DNA from: Rhodospirillaceae bacterium
GTDB lineage: Bacteria; Pseudomonadota; Alphaproteobacteria; Rickettsiales; UBA3002
Assembly (NCBI GenBank): GCA_947458525.1
Contig: CANHAG010000071.1
Span: 1 to 6,817 of the forward strand
Reading direction: 5' to 3'
DNA length: 6,817 nucleotides
Position numbers and translations under genes: made by a program. Shown here piece by piece: positions 1 to 6,156 of the stretch (positions within the stretch are counted from its first letter, which is position 1; every line of letters starts with the position of its first letter). The notes beneath the pieces were generated by a model. It was given only the letters and a program-made list of their open reading frames with translations. It did no database searches and was not told the origin of the DNA.

Positions 1-891
1 CGGATTGTGGAAGCGCGGGATGCCAGCGCGCATGAAGCGCAGGTGCATTTATGCAATTCCGGCGTGATGGCGCTGCGCGGCAGCGTGGCGTGGGAGTTGA
101 TGGCGCGCATCGACAATAACAATGCAAAGCAGGAATATTACCTGACCGATATCGTGGCGCTGGCACGCAAGGCCGGCTTTACCGCACGGGTGGTGGAGGG
201 AGACGCCACGGAAGTGCTGGGGGTGAACGCGCGCGGCGAACTGGCCGAGGCGGAAGCGGCGATGCAGGCGCGGCTGCGCGCTGAGCATATGGAAAATGGT
301 GCAACCCTGCGGCTGCCCGAGACAGTATATTTCAGTGCCGATACGCGGCTGGGGCAGGATGTGATTATCGAGCCTTACGTATTTTTCGGTACCGATGTGG
401 CGGTGGGTAATGGCGCCATGATTCGCGCCTATTCCCATCTTGAAGGCACGGTGGTGGGTGAAAAAGCAGTGGTGGGGCCGTTTGCGCGGCTGCGCCCGGG
501 CACGAATCTGGGTGAAAAAGCGAAGATCGGGAATTTTGTGGAGATCAAAAAAAGCGAAATCGCCGCAGGCGCGAAAATCAGCCATTTAAGCTATATCGGG
601 GATGCGAGCGTGGGCGAAGACGCGAATATCGGTGCGGGCACCATTACCTGCAATTACGACGGCTACCGCAAGCATCGCACCACCATCGGGCGCGAGGCCT
701 TCATCGGCTCCAACACCGCGCTTGTTGCCCCCGTCACGGTGGGGGAGGGGGCGATTGTGGCCGCCGGTTCCGTCATTACCAAAGACATTGCGCCGGATGC
801 ATTGGCACTGTCGCGCACCCGGCAAGAACAGAAAGTAGACTGGGCGAAAGCCTTCCGCGACCGTCAGGAGCGCCAGAGCGGAACAGATTAA
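1..891 (+). CDS. glmU: Bifunctional GlmU (GlcNAc-1-P uridyltransferase / GlcN-1-P acetyltransferase), 5'-truncated by window edge
   Basis: GlmU acetylates glucosamine-1-phosphate and then uridylates it to UDP-GlcNAc, the cytoplasmic precursor of peptidoglycan and lipopolysaccharide. The frame is open from base 1, so about 296 codons are present out of a usual 450 or so, and the N-terminal nucleotide-binding part lies upstream. The end of the uridyltransferase domain is visible as NNNAKQEYYLTD (nt 115-150). The C-terminal left-handed beta-helix acetyltransferase shows hexapeptide repeats from about nt 343 on. Its signature blocks are GPFARLRPG, GNFVEIKKS, ISHLSYIGDA (conserved His and Tyr) and NIGAGTITCNYDG, all in the order expected for the family. 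It ends normally with an RQEQK-containing tail and TAA at 889-891. The fragment is intact with no frameshift. The GTG at nt 7 is an internal Val codon, not a start. Confidence 0.97.
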   Translation, partial: RIVEARDASAHEAQVHLCNSGVMALRGSVAWELMARIDNNNAKQEYYLTDIVALARKAGFTARVVEGDATEVLGVNARGELAEAEAAMQARLRAEHMENGATLRLPETVYFSADTRLGQDVIIEPYVFFGTDVAVGNGAMIRAYSHLEGTVVGEKAVVGPFARLRPGTNLGEKAKIGNFVEIKKSEIAAGAKISHLSYIGDASVGEDANIGAGTITCNYDGYRKHRTTIGREAFIGSNTALVAPVTVGEGAIVAAGSVITKDIAPDALALSRTRQEQKVDWAKAFRDRQERQSGTD

Positions 892-915
892 ACTATGTAT
901 GAGCGATACTATAAT
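887..915 (+). promoter_or_regulatory. Candidate promoter for cysK with consensus -10
   Basis: A perfect TATAAT lies at 910-915, just after the glmU stop. The hexamer 17 bases upstream (ATTAAA, 887-892) is a poor match to TTGACA, so this may be an activator-dependent promoter or a chance match. Initiation here would leave a leader of about 50 nt before cysK. Inferred from hexamer matching only. Confidence 0.3.
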
Positions 916-916
916 T

Positions 917-958
917 GATGTTAAAACAGTGATGGATATGCCCATGCGTGATAACATC
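917..958 (+). repeat. 7-bp inverted repeat in the cysK leader
   Basis: GATGTTA (917-923) is exactly complementary to TAACATC (952-958), with 28 nt between them that contain a weaker ATGG/CCAT pair. The right arm ends two bases before the AGGAGG ribosome binding site. It could fold in the mRNA or serve as a spaced operator. A 7-bp match at this distance can also arise by chance. Confidence 0.25.
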
Positions 959-960
959 TC

Positions 961-966
961 AGGAGG
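961..966 (+). promoter_or_regulatory. Strong ribosome binding site setting the cysK start
   Basis: A full AGGAGG lies 7 nt before the ATG at 974 and 10 nt before the adjacent ATG at 977. No other start codon with a Shine-Dalgarno sequence is available close to the conserved TYDSILETIGNTP block. It therefore supports the N-terminally extended form of the protein. Confidence 0.8.
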
Positions 967-973
967 AATATAA

Positions 974-1960
974 ATGATGCCCACCAGCATTCGCTCTGCG
1001 CTTGACCATCTTGATACGCCTGGTCGCGGCCGCACCTATGATTCGATTCTCGAGACAATCGGCAACACGCCGATGGTGAAACTTCACCGGCTTGCCGAAG
1101 AAGCGGGGGCGGCGGCGACCATTTATGCCAAGCTCGAATTTTTCAACCCGCTTTCTTCCGTGAAAGACCGCATCGCCCTTTCGATGGTGGAGGCAGCCGA
1201 GCGCGAGGGCATGTTAACGCCAGACTCGGTGCTGGTGGAGCCAACCTCGGGCAATACCGGCATTGCACTGGCCTTTGTGGCGGCAGCCAAGGGCTATAAA
1301 ATTATTCTCACCATGCCCGAAAGCATGTCGCTTGAACGGCGAAAAATGCTGAAGCTACTGGGCGCAGAGCTGGAGCTTACTCCAGCCGCCAAAGGTATGC
1401 GCGGGGCGATTGGCCGGGCGGAAGAAATTGTTGCCGCCAACCCCAAAGCGGTAATGCTCCAGCAGTTCAAAAACCTCGCCAACCCGGCCATTCACCGCCA
1501 GACCACCGCCCTTGAAATCTGGAATGATACGGCGGGCGCGGTGGATGTGTTTGTAACCGGTGTAGGCACTGGCGGCACCTTGACCGGCACGGCCAGCGTG
1601 CTGAAAGAGAAAAAACCTTCCATAACCATCATCGCGGTGGAGCCGGAGGATAGCCCCGTGCTTTCCGGTGGCAACCCAGGCCCGCACAAGATTCAAGGCA
1701 TCGGTGCAGGGTTTGTGCCGGAGATTCTGAAAACAGAATTGATTGATGAGATACTCCGCATAAGCAATGCTACGGCCTTTAATACGGCGCGGGCGCTTGC
1801 CCACCGGGAAGGTATTCCGGCCGGCATTTCTTCTGGCGCCACGGTGGCCGCCGCGCTGGAAGTTGCCAAACGGCCTGAGATGCAGGGCAAAACCATCGTG
1901 GTCATCGTCGCTTCCACCGCGGAGCGCTATATCTCCACGGATTTGTTTCTTGACCTCTAA
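974..1960 (+). CDS. cysK: Cysteine synthase A (O-acetylserine sulfhydrylase)
   Basis: PLP enzyme of fold type II that makes cysteine from O-acetylserine and sulfide in the cytoplasm. At 328 aa it is close to the family length of about 310-325. Visible motifs in order are YDSILETIGNTPMVKL (22-37), NPLSSVKDRIA with PLP-binding Lys64, the substrate loop PTSGNTG (90-96), the phosphate-binding GVGTGGT (196-202), HKIQGIGAGFVPE (238-250), and GISSGAT (284-290) near the PLP ring nitrogen. The first 21 or so residues precede the usual family start and are unexplained, but the strong ribosome binding site at 961-966 supports them. The C-terminal block reads STAERYISTDLF where many relatives have a Gly in place of the Ala. 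The gene overlaps the next gene by one base (TAATG), so the two are very likely cotranscribed and translationally coupled. A cystathionine beta-synthase-like or CysM variant cannot be fully excluded. Confidence 0.93.
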   Translation: MMPTSIRSALDHLDTPGRGRTYDSILETIGNTPMVKLHRLAEEAGAAATIYAKLEFFNPLSSVKDRIALSMVEAAEREGMLTPDSVLVEPTSGNTGIALAFVAAAKGYKIILTMPESMSLERRKMLKLLGAELELTPAAKGMRGAIGRAEEIVAANPKAVMLQQFKNLANPAIHRQTTALEIWNDTAGAVDVFVTGVGTGGTLTGTASVLKEKKPSITIIAVEPEDSPVLSGGNPGPHKIQGIGAGFVPEILKTELIDEILRISNATAFNTARALAHREGIPAGISSGATVAAALEVAKRPEMQGKTIVVIVASTAERYISTDLFLDL

Positions 1961-2715
1961 TGCACCTCACCCATGATCAGGAGCGCCGCTACATCCGCCA
2001 GATGATGCTTGCGGAAATTGGCCGTGAGGGTCAGGAAAAAATCGCCGCCGCGCGGGTGCTGGTGGTGGGTGCGGGCGGGCTTGGTTCAGCGCTTATTCCC
2101 TATCTTGCGGCCGCAGGTGTTGGCGTGCTTGGCATCATCGATTCCGACCGGGTGGAGCTCTCCAACCTCGCGCGGCAGGTCATGTATGAGACAGGCGACC
2201 TTGGCCGATTGAAAGTGGAGGCCGCGCGCGACCGGGTGAGCGAGCTGAACCCGGAAATTCTGATAAATAGTTACCCCGAAGCCCTCACGGCGGAAAATGC
2301 CGTGCGCGTGATGAAGGATTACGACATCATCGCTGATGGCTGCGATAATTTTGCCACCCGGTTTCTTGTCAATAAAACCTGCGTGGCACTGAAAAAACCC
2401 CTCATCAGCGGCGCGGTAGCGGGGTGGGAGGGGCAGGTGGCGAGTTTTAACCCCGCGCATATTCCCGCCTCGCCCTGCTATCAGTGTTTTTTGCACCCCG
2501 AAGCGCCGGAGGCCAATACCTGCATTGAATCCGGTGTTGCTGGCCCGCTGGTGGGGATGATTGGCGCCGCACAAGCGCTGGAAGTGCTGCGGATGATTCT
2601 TGGAAGCCCTGCACTCATCGGAAAACTGGCGCTTACCAATGGCCGCACCCAGCAGCAGCGCATTATCACCATTCGCAAAGATGCGGCATGCGAAGTCTGC
2701 GGGGCTGCCGCGTGA
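1960..2715 (+). CDS. MoeB/ThiF/HesA-family E1-like sulfur-carrier adenylyltransferase
   Basis: Enzymes of this family use ATP to adenylate the C-terminal Gly-Gly of small ubiquitin-like sulfur carriers (MoaD, ThiS, CysO) before thiocarboxylate formation. The 251 aa match a single-domain MoeB, with no C-terminal rhodanese domain as in MoeZ or MOCS3. Seen in order: RYIRQMML (10-17), nucleotide loop GAGGLGS (37-43), DSDRVELSNLARQ (61-73) with ATP-contacting Asp, Asn and Arg, a conserved Lys85, ADGCDN with Asp129 (125-130), two zinc pairs C173xxC176 and C244xxC247, and NTCIESGVAGP with Cys188 as possible thiol-relay residue. There is no clear ribosome binding site of its own, and its ATG overlaps the cysK stop, which fits translational coupling. 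The partner carrier and the pathway (molybdopterin, thiamine or cysteine) cannot be decided from the sequence. The cysK neighbour favours a sulfur or cysteine role, by inference. Confidence 0.9.
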   Translation: MHLTHDQERRYIRQMMLAEIGREGQEKIAAARVLVVGAGGLGSALIPYLAAAGVGVLGIIDSDRVELSNLARQVMYETGDLGRLKVEAARDRVSELNPEILINSYPEALTAENAVRVMKDYDIIADGCDNFATRFLVNKTCVALKKPLISGAVAGWEGQVASFNPAHIPASPCYQCFLHPEAPEANTCIESGVAGPLVGMIGAAQALEVLRMILGSPALIGKLALTNGRTQQQRIITIRKDAACEVCGAAA

Positions 2716-2760
2716 CTGATCCCTTAAGCTCTATCCTCATAAGGTGGCGCTATTACTTCG

Positions 2761-2793
2761 GCAGACTGCATAAATTACCACTACGTAATCTGC
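2761..2793 (+). repeat. Nested inverted repeats in the gap before the lipoprotein gene
   Basis: In the 119-nt gap after the E1 gene, ATTAC (2774-2778) pairs with GTAAT (2785-2789) around a 6-nt loop. GCAG (2761-2764) can pair with CTGC (2790-2793) outside it with an asymmetric bulge. GCAGACTGC (2761-2769) is also an odd palindrome on its own. No T-run follows, so it is not an obvious intrinsic terminator. It could be an operator or weak 3' structure. Confidence 0.25.
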
Positions 2794-2834
2794 TGGTCAT
2801 GATGGGCATATGTTGCTGTACATAGGATGGACGG

Positions 2835-3689
2835 ATGAAAAAAACACTCCTCATCATGGCCGCGCTGCTCAGCCTTTCTGCCTGTCAATCATCGGGGCTG
2901 TATCTGGCAAATGTTACGAATGACCCGGATTCCTTCCGCGTGAAAAAGCAGGTAGCCTATGGCAAAAATCCATGGCAGAAGCTCGATATTTACTGGCCGA
3001 AAACGCGAAGCGAGAAGGCTCCCATCAAGGTCTTTTATTACGGCGGAAGCTGGGTAAAAGGCAGCAAAGAAGAATATGCGTTTGTCGCCAACCGCTTCGT
3101 GCAGCATGGCTATATTGTGGTAATCCCTGATTATGTGAAGTACCCACAAGCCAAGTATCCCGCCTTTGTGGAAGATGCGGCCGAGGTCACGCGCTGGCTC
3201 GATCAGAATGCCGAGTCTATTGGCGGTGATCGCCAGCAGATTCATCTGGTCGGGCATTCGGCGGGCGCGCATATCGGCGCCATGCTGATTGCGGATGAGC
3301 GGTTTCTCGCGAAATACGATCTGAGCCCCCAATTTTACCGCTCGTTTGTTGGCATCTCAGGGCCTTATTCTTTTACGCCCGGCACCGAACGCTACCGCAA
3401 AATTTTCGGGCCCGAAGAGAACGATCACCTGATGCAGGCAGACCGGTTTATTGATGGCGATGAACCGCCCATGCTGTTGCTGCACGGGAATCTGGATATT
3501 CTGGTGAATGATTCGAATATGGAAAAACTGGCAGAAGCCGTGAAGCAGAAAGGCGGCACCGTCAGCACTGTGTATTATAGCGGGCTTGGGCATTTATCCA
3601 TCATCGGAAGTTTTTCGGATAGTTTCCCCTTCGGTAGCGCCGTCGAGCGCGATATGCTGATATTCATGCAGAATAAAAAAGAACCGTAA
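2835..3689 (+). CDS. Lipoprotein of the alpha/beta-hydrolase fold (esterase/lipase, BD-FAE-like)
   Basis: Predicted carboxylesterase anchored to a membrane by a lipid. The N-terminus is a lipoprotein signal peptide: KK, a hydrophobic stretch, and lipobox LSAC with Cys17 as the acylated residue. Gln follows at +2, which by the usual Lol rule favours outer-membrane sorting. The hydrolase core starts near residue 50 (LDIYWPK). YGGSW (69-73) stands for the HGGGW oxyanion-hole motif. GHSAG (140-144) carries nucleophile Ser142. HGNLDILV (217-224) supplies Asp221, and GLGHLS supplies His253, so the triad looks complete. AGGA at 2824-2827 serves as ribosome binding site. At 284 aa it is a normal single-domain size. 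The true substrate (acyl ester, drug-like ester, polysaccharide ester) is unknown, and no neighbour points to one. Confidence 0.85.
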   Translation: MKKTLLIMAALLSLSACQSSGLYLANVTNDPDSFRVKKQVAYGKNPWQKLDIYWPKTRSEKAPIKVFYYGGSWVKGSKEEYAFVANRFVQHGYIVVIPDYVKYPQAKYPAFVEDAAEVTRWLDQNAESIGGDRQQIHLVGHSAGAHIGAMLIADERFLAKYDLSPQFYRSFVGISGPYSFTPGTERYRKIFGPEENDHLMQADRFIDGDEPPMLLLHGNLDILVNDSNMEKLAEAVKQKGGTVSTVYYSGLGHLSIIGSFSDSFPFGSAVERDMLIFMQNKKEP

Positions 3690-3759
3690 GGGTGCCTTCC
3701 GAGGCGTTCCTCGCGGGAAAAACACGCATTACGCAATGGCTGGAGGCTGGTTTTCAGGC

Positions 3760-3787
3760 TTGCCTTCGTATTACAATGCGCTAGCAT
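3760..3787 (+). promoter_or_regulatory. Weak candidate promoter upstream of the PEBP-family gene
   Basis: TTGCCT (3760-3765) and TAGCAT (3782-3787) are 16 bases apart and each match the sigma-70 consensus at four of six positions. A second possible -10, TACAAT, lies at 3772-3777 without a good -35. The 127-nt gap and the lack of overlap with the lipoprotein gene make an own promoter plausible. Confidence 0.2.
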
Positions 3788-3816
3788 CTGGCCTGCATCT
3801 ATTACACGGAGTTTTT

Positions 3817-4380
3817 ATGAAAACCAGCTTTACCGGCAGCGCACTGATCGCTTTCATGCTTGCGGCTGCAACGGCTGCTGAGGCCGCCCCGAGCATTTCC
3901 CTCTCAAGCCGTAACATCACCCCCGGCCGGCCACTCACCATAGAACAGGTCTATAACAGCTTCGGTTGCACCGGGCAGAATCTCTCCCCACAGCTGGCAT
4001 GGAGCAATATCCCCCCCGGCACACGCAGCCTTGCCATCACCATGTTCGACCCCGATGCACCTACCGGAAGCGGCTGGTGGCACTGGGTGGTGTTTAACAT
4101 TCCCGTCAGCACCATGACCCTGCAGGAAGGCGCAAGTGGCAAAACCGGCGCGGAAAATATGCCCGCAGGTGCCATTGAAAGCCGAACCGATTTTGGCACA
4201 ACCGGCTATGGCGGTGCCTGTCCGCCCCCGGGTCGCACCCACCGCTACATCACCACGCTGTGGGCGCTGAATGTGGATTCGCTGCCGCTGGATAGGGATG
4301 CCTCTGGCGCAATGGTCGCGTTTTATCTGAACCAGCACCGCATTGCCAGCACCTCGCTTACCGCCACGTTCAGACGGTAA
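3817..4380 (+). CDS. Secreted YbhB/YbcL-type PEBP (Raf kinase inhibitor-like) protein
   Basis: Phosphatidylethanolamine-binding-protein fold; bacterial members are small ligand-binding proteins whose role is mostly unknown. I choose the ATG at 3817 (187 aa), preceded by ACGGAG at 3806-3811. It starts directly at a signal peptide with Lys2, a hydrophobic segment (9-20) and an AEA cleavage signal near residues 21-23. An in-frame ATG at 3736 would add 27 residues before this signal and has no such support. Family motifs are CTGQNLSPQLAW (51-62), FDPDAPTGSGWWHW (77-90), and GYGGACPPPGRTHRY (130-144) lining the anion pocket. Cys51 and Cys135 could form a disulfide after export, by inference. It is probably periplasmic. 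Neighbours do not suggest a ligand. A hairpin lies directly after the stop codon. Confidence 0.9.
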   Translation: MKTSFTGSALIAFMLAAATAAEAAPSISLSSRNITPGRPLTIEQVYNSFGCTGQNLSPQLAWSNIPPGTRSLAITMFDPDAPTGSGWWHWVVFNIPVSTMTLQEGASGKTGAENMPAGAIESRTDFGTTGYGGACPPPGRTHRYITTLWALNVDSLPLDRDASGAMVAFYLNQHRIASTSLTATFRR

Positions 4381-4393
4381 ATGCGTGACGCAT
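4381..4393 (+). other. Short hairpin immediately after the PEBP gene stop
   Basis: ATGCG-TGA-CGCAT forms a 5-bp stem with a 3-nt loop starting at the first base after TAA. No T-run follows, so it is at most a weak terminator or an mRNA 3'-end stabilising structure. Confidence 0.25.
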
Positions 4394-4401
4394 AACGGGG
4401 C

Positions 4402-4430
4402 TTGCACCGCAAAAAAAAACCGATTATAGC
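4402..4430 (+). promoter_or_regulatory. Candidate promoter for the tRNA-Ala gene
   Basis: TTGCAC (4402-4407) and TATAGC (4425-4430) are separated by exactly 17 bases, a spacer that includes a run of nine A (4411-4419). Transcription from here would give a leader of about 80 nt before the tRNA. The leader contains the perfect palindrome TCGCCGGCGA (4483-4492). Hexamer matches are only moderate (-35 three of six, -10 four of six). Confidence 0.3.
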
Positions 4431-4517
4431 GGCATTCCCAATGATAGATGACCCCCATCCTAAGGGCGCGGCGCATGCAGATTCGCCGGCGACGCAGGAT
4501 CAGGCAGGGTCAGGTAT

Positions 4518-4593
4518 GGGGCATTAGCTCAGCTGGTAGAGCGCTTCCATGGCATGGAAGAGGTCAACGGTTCGACTCCGTTATGCTCCACCA
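4518..4593 (+). tRNA. tRNA-Ala, anticodon GGC
   Basis: A complete 76-nt cloverleaf. The acceptor stem is GGGGCAT with ATGCTCC and contains the G3-U70 wobble pair, the known alanine identity element. The D-arm is GCTC-AGCTGGTA-GAGC. The anticodon stem CTTCC/GGAAG encloses loop ATGGCAT with anticodon GGC at 4551-4553, reading GCC and GCU. The T-arm is AACGG-TTCGACT-CCGTT. The discriminator is A4590 and CCA is encoded at 4591-4593. It is single, not part of a visible rRNA operon or tRNA cluster. tRNA genes are frequent integration sites, and gene content changes right after it. Confidence 0.97.
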
Positions 4594-4597
4594 ATCA

Positions 4598-4605
4598 TTT
4601 TTTTT
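4598..4605 (+). terminator. T-run after the tRNA, possible terminator
   Basis: Eight consecutive T start five bases after the CCA end. The tRNA acceptor and T-arm stems just upstream could provide the hairpin component. No separate GC-rich hairpin lies between the tRNA and the T-run, so this is only a likely termination or 3'-processing site. Confidence 0.35.
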
Positions 4606-4685
4606 AATATCAATAATTTAACTGGTTTTTGAAACCACCGCACACAGCGCGGTTGCGGGGCGATATTTTCTGAGTATGTGGCATC

Positions 4686-4733
4686 AGAGAGGATTCTCTC
4701 TCGCATTTTGTGCGAGAAAATGCGCGTTCTCTC
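4686..4733. repeat. Cluster of overlapping, mutually exclusive inverted repeats between tRNA-Ala and fic
   Basis: AGAGAG (4686-4691) pairs with CTCTCT (4696-4701) around GATT. TCTCGCA (4699-4705) pairs with TGCGAGA (4711-4717) around TTTTG. CGCATTTT (4702-4709) pairs with AAAATGCG (4717-4724) around a 7-nt loop, excluding the previous stem. CTCTC recurs at 4729-4733 as another partner for the first GAGAG. All matches are exact. The 251-nt stretch holding them (4594-4844) shows no convincing gene. It may be a structured RNA, a fic 3' region element, or debris of an insertion. Confidence 0.45.
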
Positions 4734-4830
4734 AAACCCGAAATTCCGCTGCCCCCACACTATGAGATGAATGTGCGTTATGTAAGATTGGTCGCGCAAG
4801 CGTGCGTGATACACAGAGAGAAAAGTAGAG

Positions 4831-4846
4831 AGATTCGGAAGAATCT
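4831..4846 (-). terminator. Hairpin overlapping the fic stop codon, possible terminator
   Basis: AGATTC-GGAA-GAATCT is a perfect 6-bp inverted repeat with a 4-nt loop that covers two bases of the fic TAG. Read on the minus strand it is followed by CTCTACTTTTCTCTC, which is pyrimidine-rich but not a clean T-run. It may act as a weak terminator or 3' end protector. Confidence 0.3.
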
Positions 4847-5945
4847 ATTTCAGGTTCAACGCGTAGCGCGTGCCTTTGCCAGTGCCGGTTTTTGTGAGGG
4901 CGGCTTTGGCAACCAGGTCGTTCAAATCACGCGTGGTGGTGGCGCGTGATGCACCGGTGATGGTGATATAATTCTCAGCACTGAGTCCACCTTTGAATCC
5001 GTCAATCCCTTCACGGAACATGCGTGCGATGGCTTTCTCCTGACGTGGATTGAGCATGTCGCGATAGCGATCATAGAAATGGGTTTTGCGGATGATGAAG
5101 GTAATCAGCGTGGTGGTGAATGCCTGCGCATCCAGAATCGTCTGCGCGAAATAAGCAAGCCATGCATCGATGCGGTTGGAGCGATTGCTCTTTTCCAACA
5201 TGGCATAATAGTCTTTGCGATGGCGATGGATGACATGCGACAGACCAATCATCACCGGCCGCCCAAGGGATTGTGCGAGTGACTTCTCTACCAGTGACCG
5301 GCCAATACGGCCATTGCCATCTTCGAAGGGGTGGATAGATTCAAAATATAGATGCGCGATGGAAGCACGGGTGAGTGCAGGCAGCGACTGACTGTCATTG
5401 AACCAGCTGATGAATTGATCCATCTCCCTCTGCAGTCGCCGTGCAGGCGGTGCCTCAAAATGCACGGTTGGTATATCCAGCCTGCCAGAAACAATCTGCA
5501 TCGGTTCTTTGTGCTGGCGATACATTCCAACGCTACTCAGATCACGCCGCCCATTCATCAACATGGCATGCCAGCCCCAGAGCATGTCATGCGTGAGTGG
5601 TTCGTTGTATCGCTGATAGAGATCCACCATCATTTCAGCGACACCTGCTTCGGCTGCATTCGTCCGATGCGATGGAGCGCTGACCCCCAACCTGCGCTGG
5701 ATGGAGGATTGCACACTCTCGCGGTTTAGTATCTCGCCTTCAATCTCGGAAGTCTTGAGTGCCTCATCACTCATGCAGTCAATCAGCAGCGCCTGTTGTT
5801 CCTCTGCCTTGATGTGCATGCTCGCACCCAGCAGCAGCCCCGCATGGTGCAAGAACGCATCCTCATGCGGCTTCAGCGCTGCCGCATCGTAGGTAAAATG
5901 CGGCCAGTCCCGTTGCTGCCAGTTCCACTTTTTTTCTGAGGCCAT
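4845..5945 (-). CDS. Class II Fic-domain protein with DUF4172-type N-terminus and C-terminal winged helix
   Basis: Fic proteins transfer a nucleotide moiety, usually AMP from ATP, onto hydroxyls of target proteins. The 366 aa show three parts. The N-terminal KWNWQQRDWPHFTYD (6-20) resembles the DUF4172 region found before some Fic domains. T65-S-E-I-E69-G70 matches the inhibitory [ST]xxxE[GN] motif, placed N-terminal to the Fic core as in class II. The Fic core contains the target-docking flap region VGMYRQHKEPMQIVSG (139-154) and the catalytic HPFEDGNGRIGR (205-216) with His205 and all canonical residues, so the enzyme should be active once inhibition is relieved. Residues about 300-366 look like a winged helix-turn-helix (SAENYITITGASRATTTRDL, basic end), suggesting DNA binding or autoregulation. 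AGGA lies 8 nt before the ATG. It stands alone and opposite to its neighbours, with no small antitoxin beside it. Targets are unknown. Confidence 0.93.
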   Translation of the reverse strand: MASEKKWNWQQRDWPHFTYDAAALKPHEDAFLHHAGLLLGASMHIKAEEQQALLIDCMSDEALKTSEIEGEILNRESVQSSIQRRLGVSAPSHRTNAAEAGVAEMMVDLYQRYNEPLTHDMLWGWHAMLMNGRRDLSSVGMYRQHKEPMQIVSGRLDIPTVHFEAPPARRLQREMDQFISWFNDSQSLPALTRASIAHLYFESIHPFEDGNGRIGRSLVEKSLAQSLGRPVMIGLSHVIHRHRKDYYAMLEKSNRSNRIDAWLAYFAQTILDAQAFTTTLITFIIRKTHFYDRYRDMLNPRQEKAIARMFREGIDGFKGGLSAENYITITGASRATTTRDLNDLVAKAALTKTGTGKGTRYALNLK

Positions 5946-5959
5946 GCGTCATATCCTGA

Positions 5960-5988
5960 ATTATATGAATCATAATATGGCATATTAA
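5960..5988 (-). promoter_or_regulatory. Candidate fic promoter with overlapping palindrome
   Basis: On the minus strand TTAATA (5988-5983), 17 bases, TATAAT (5965-5960) form a good sigma-70-like promoter. The +1 would fall close to the AGGA ribosome binding site, giving a very short leader, so a promoter slightly further upstream (for example TATTAT at 5977-5972) is an alternative. TATGAATCATA (5964-5974) is a perfect odd palindrome lying over the -10 and spacer, and could be an operator for the fic winged-helix domain (inference). Confidence 0.4.
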
Positions 5989-6156
5989 GAGTTATATATC
6001 CACTCAATAGTGCTCATAAAACGCAGAAAAAATAGCCACAAAAGAAAGAAAAAGACATTGTATTTCATTGCGCTAGTTGACTTTAATCCCCATAAAATCA
6101 ATGCTGAAAAATGTGGCTGAGTGCAAACATTCGACTTCTTTTCGGACCACCAGGCT

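Noticed and set aside
586..1035. Minus-strand open frame of 149 codons opposite the glmU end and cysK start
   Set aside because: It lies antisense to two well-supported genes and shows no domain, so it is a shadow frame.
3697..3722. Stem CGAGG-CGTT-CCTCG after the lipoprotein gene as a terminator
   Set aside because: It is followed on the plus strand by an A-run, not a T-run, and no minus-strand gene ends there. It may fold but does not fit an intrinsic terminator.
3736..3816. Upstream ATG that would lengthen the PEBP-family protein by 27 residues
   Set aside because: The extension precedes a normal signal peptide, has no clear ribosome binding site, and would bury the export signal.
4410..4430. 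Nine-base A-run as a terminator T-run on the minus strand
   Set aside because: Only a 3-bp stem (CCG/CGG) precedes it on that strand and no minus-strand gene reads towards it.
3904..4476. Minus-strand open frame of 190 codons opposite the PEBP-family gene
   Set aside because: Its length is explained by the GC-rich codon pattern of the real gene on the plus strand. The translation is Cys, His and Arg rich with no recognisable domain.
4483..4492. Perfect palindrome TCGCCGGCGA upstream of the tRNA as a separate regulatory site
   Set aside because: A 10-bp GC-rich palindrome is common by chance in DNA of this composition. Noted only within the tRNA leader.
4581..4814. Minus-strand open frame of 77 codons after fic
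   Set aside because: It runs into the tRNA gene and across the hairpin cluster, with no domain or start signal.
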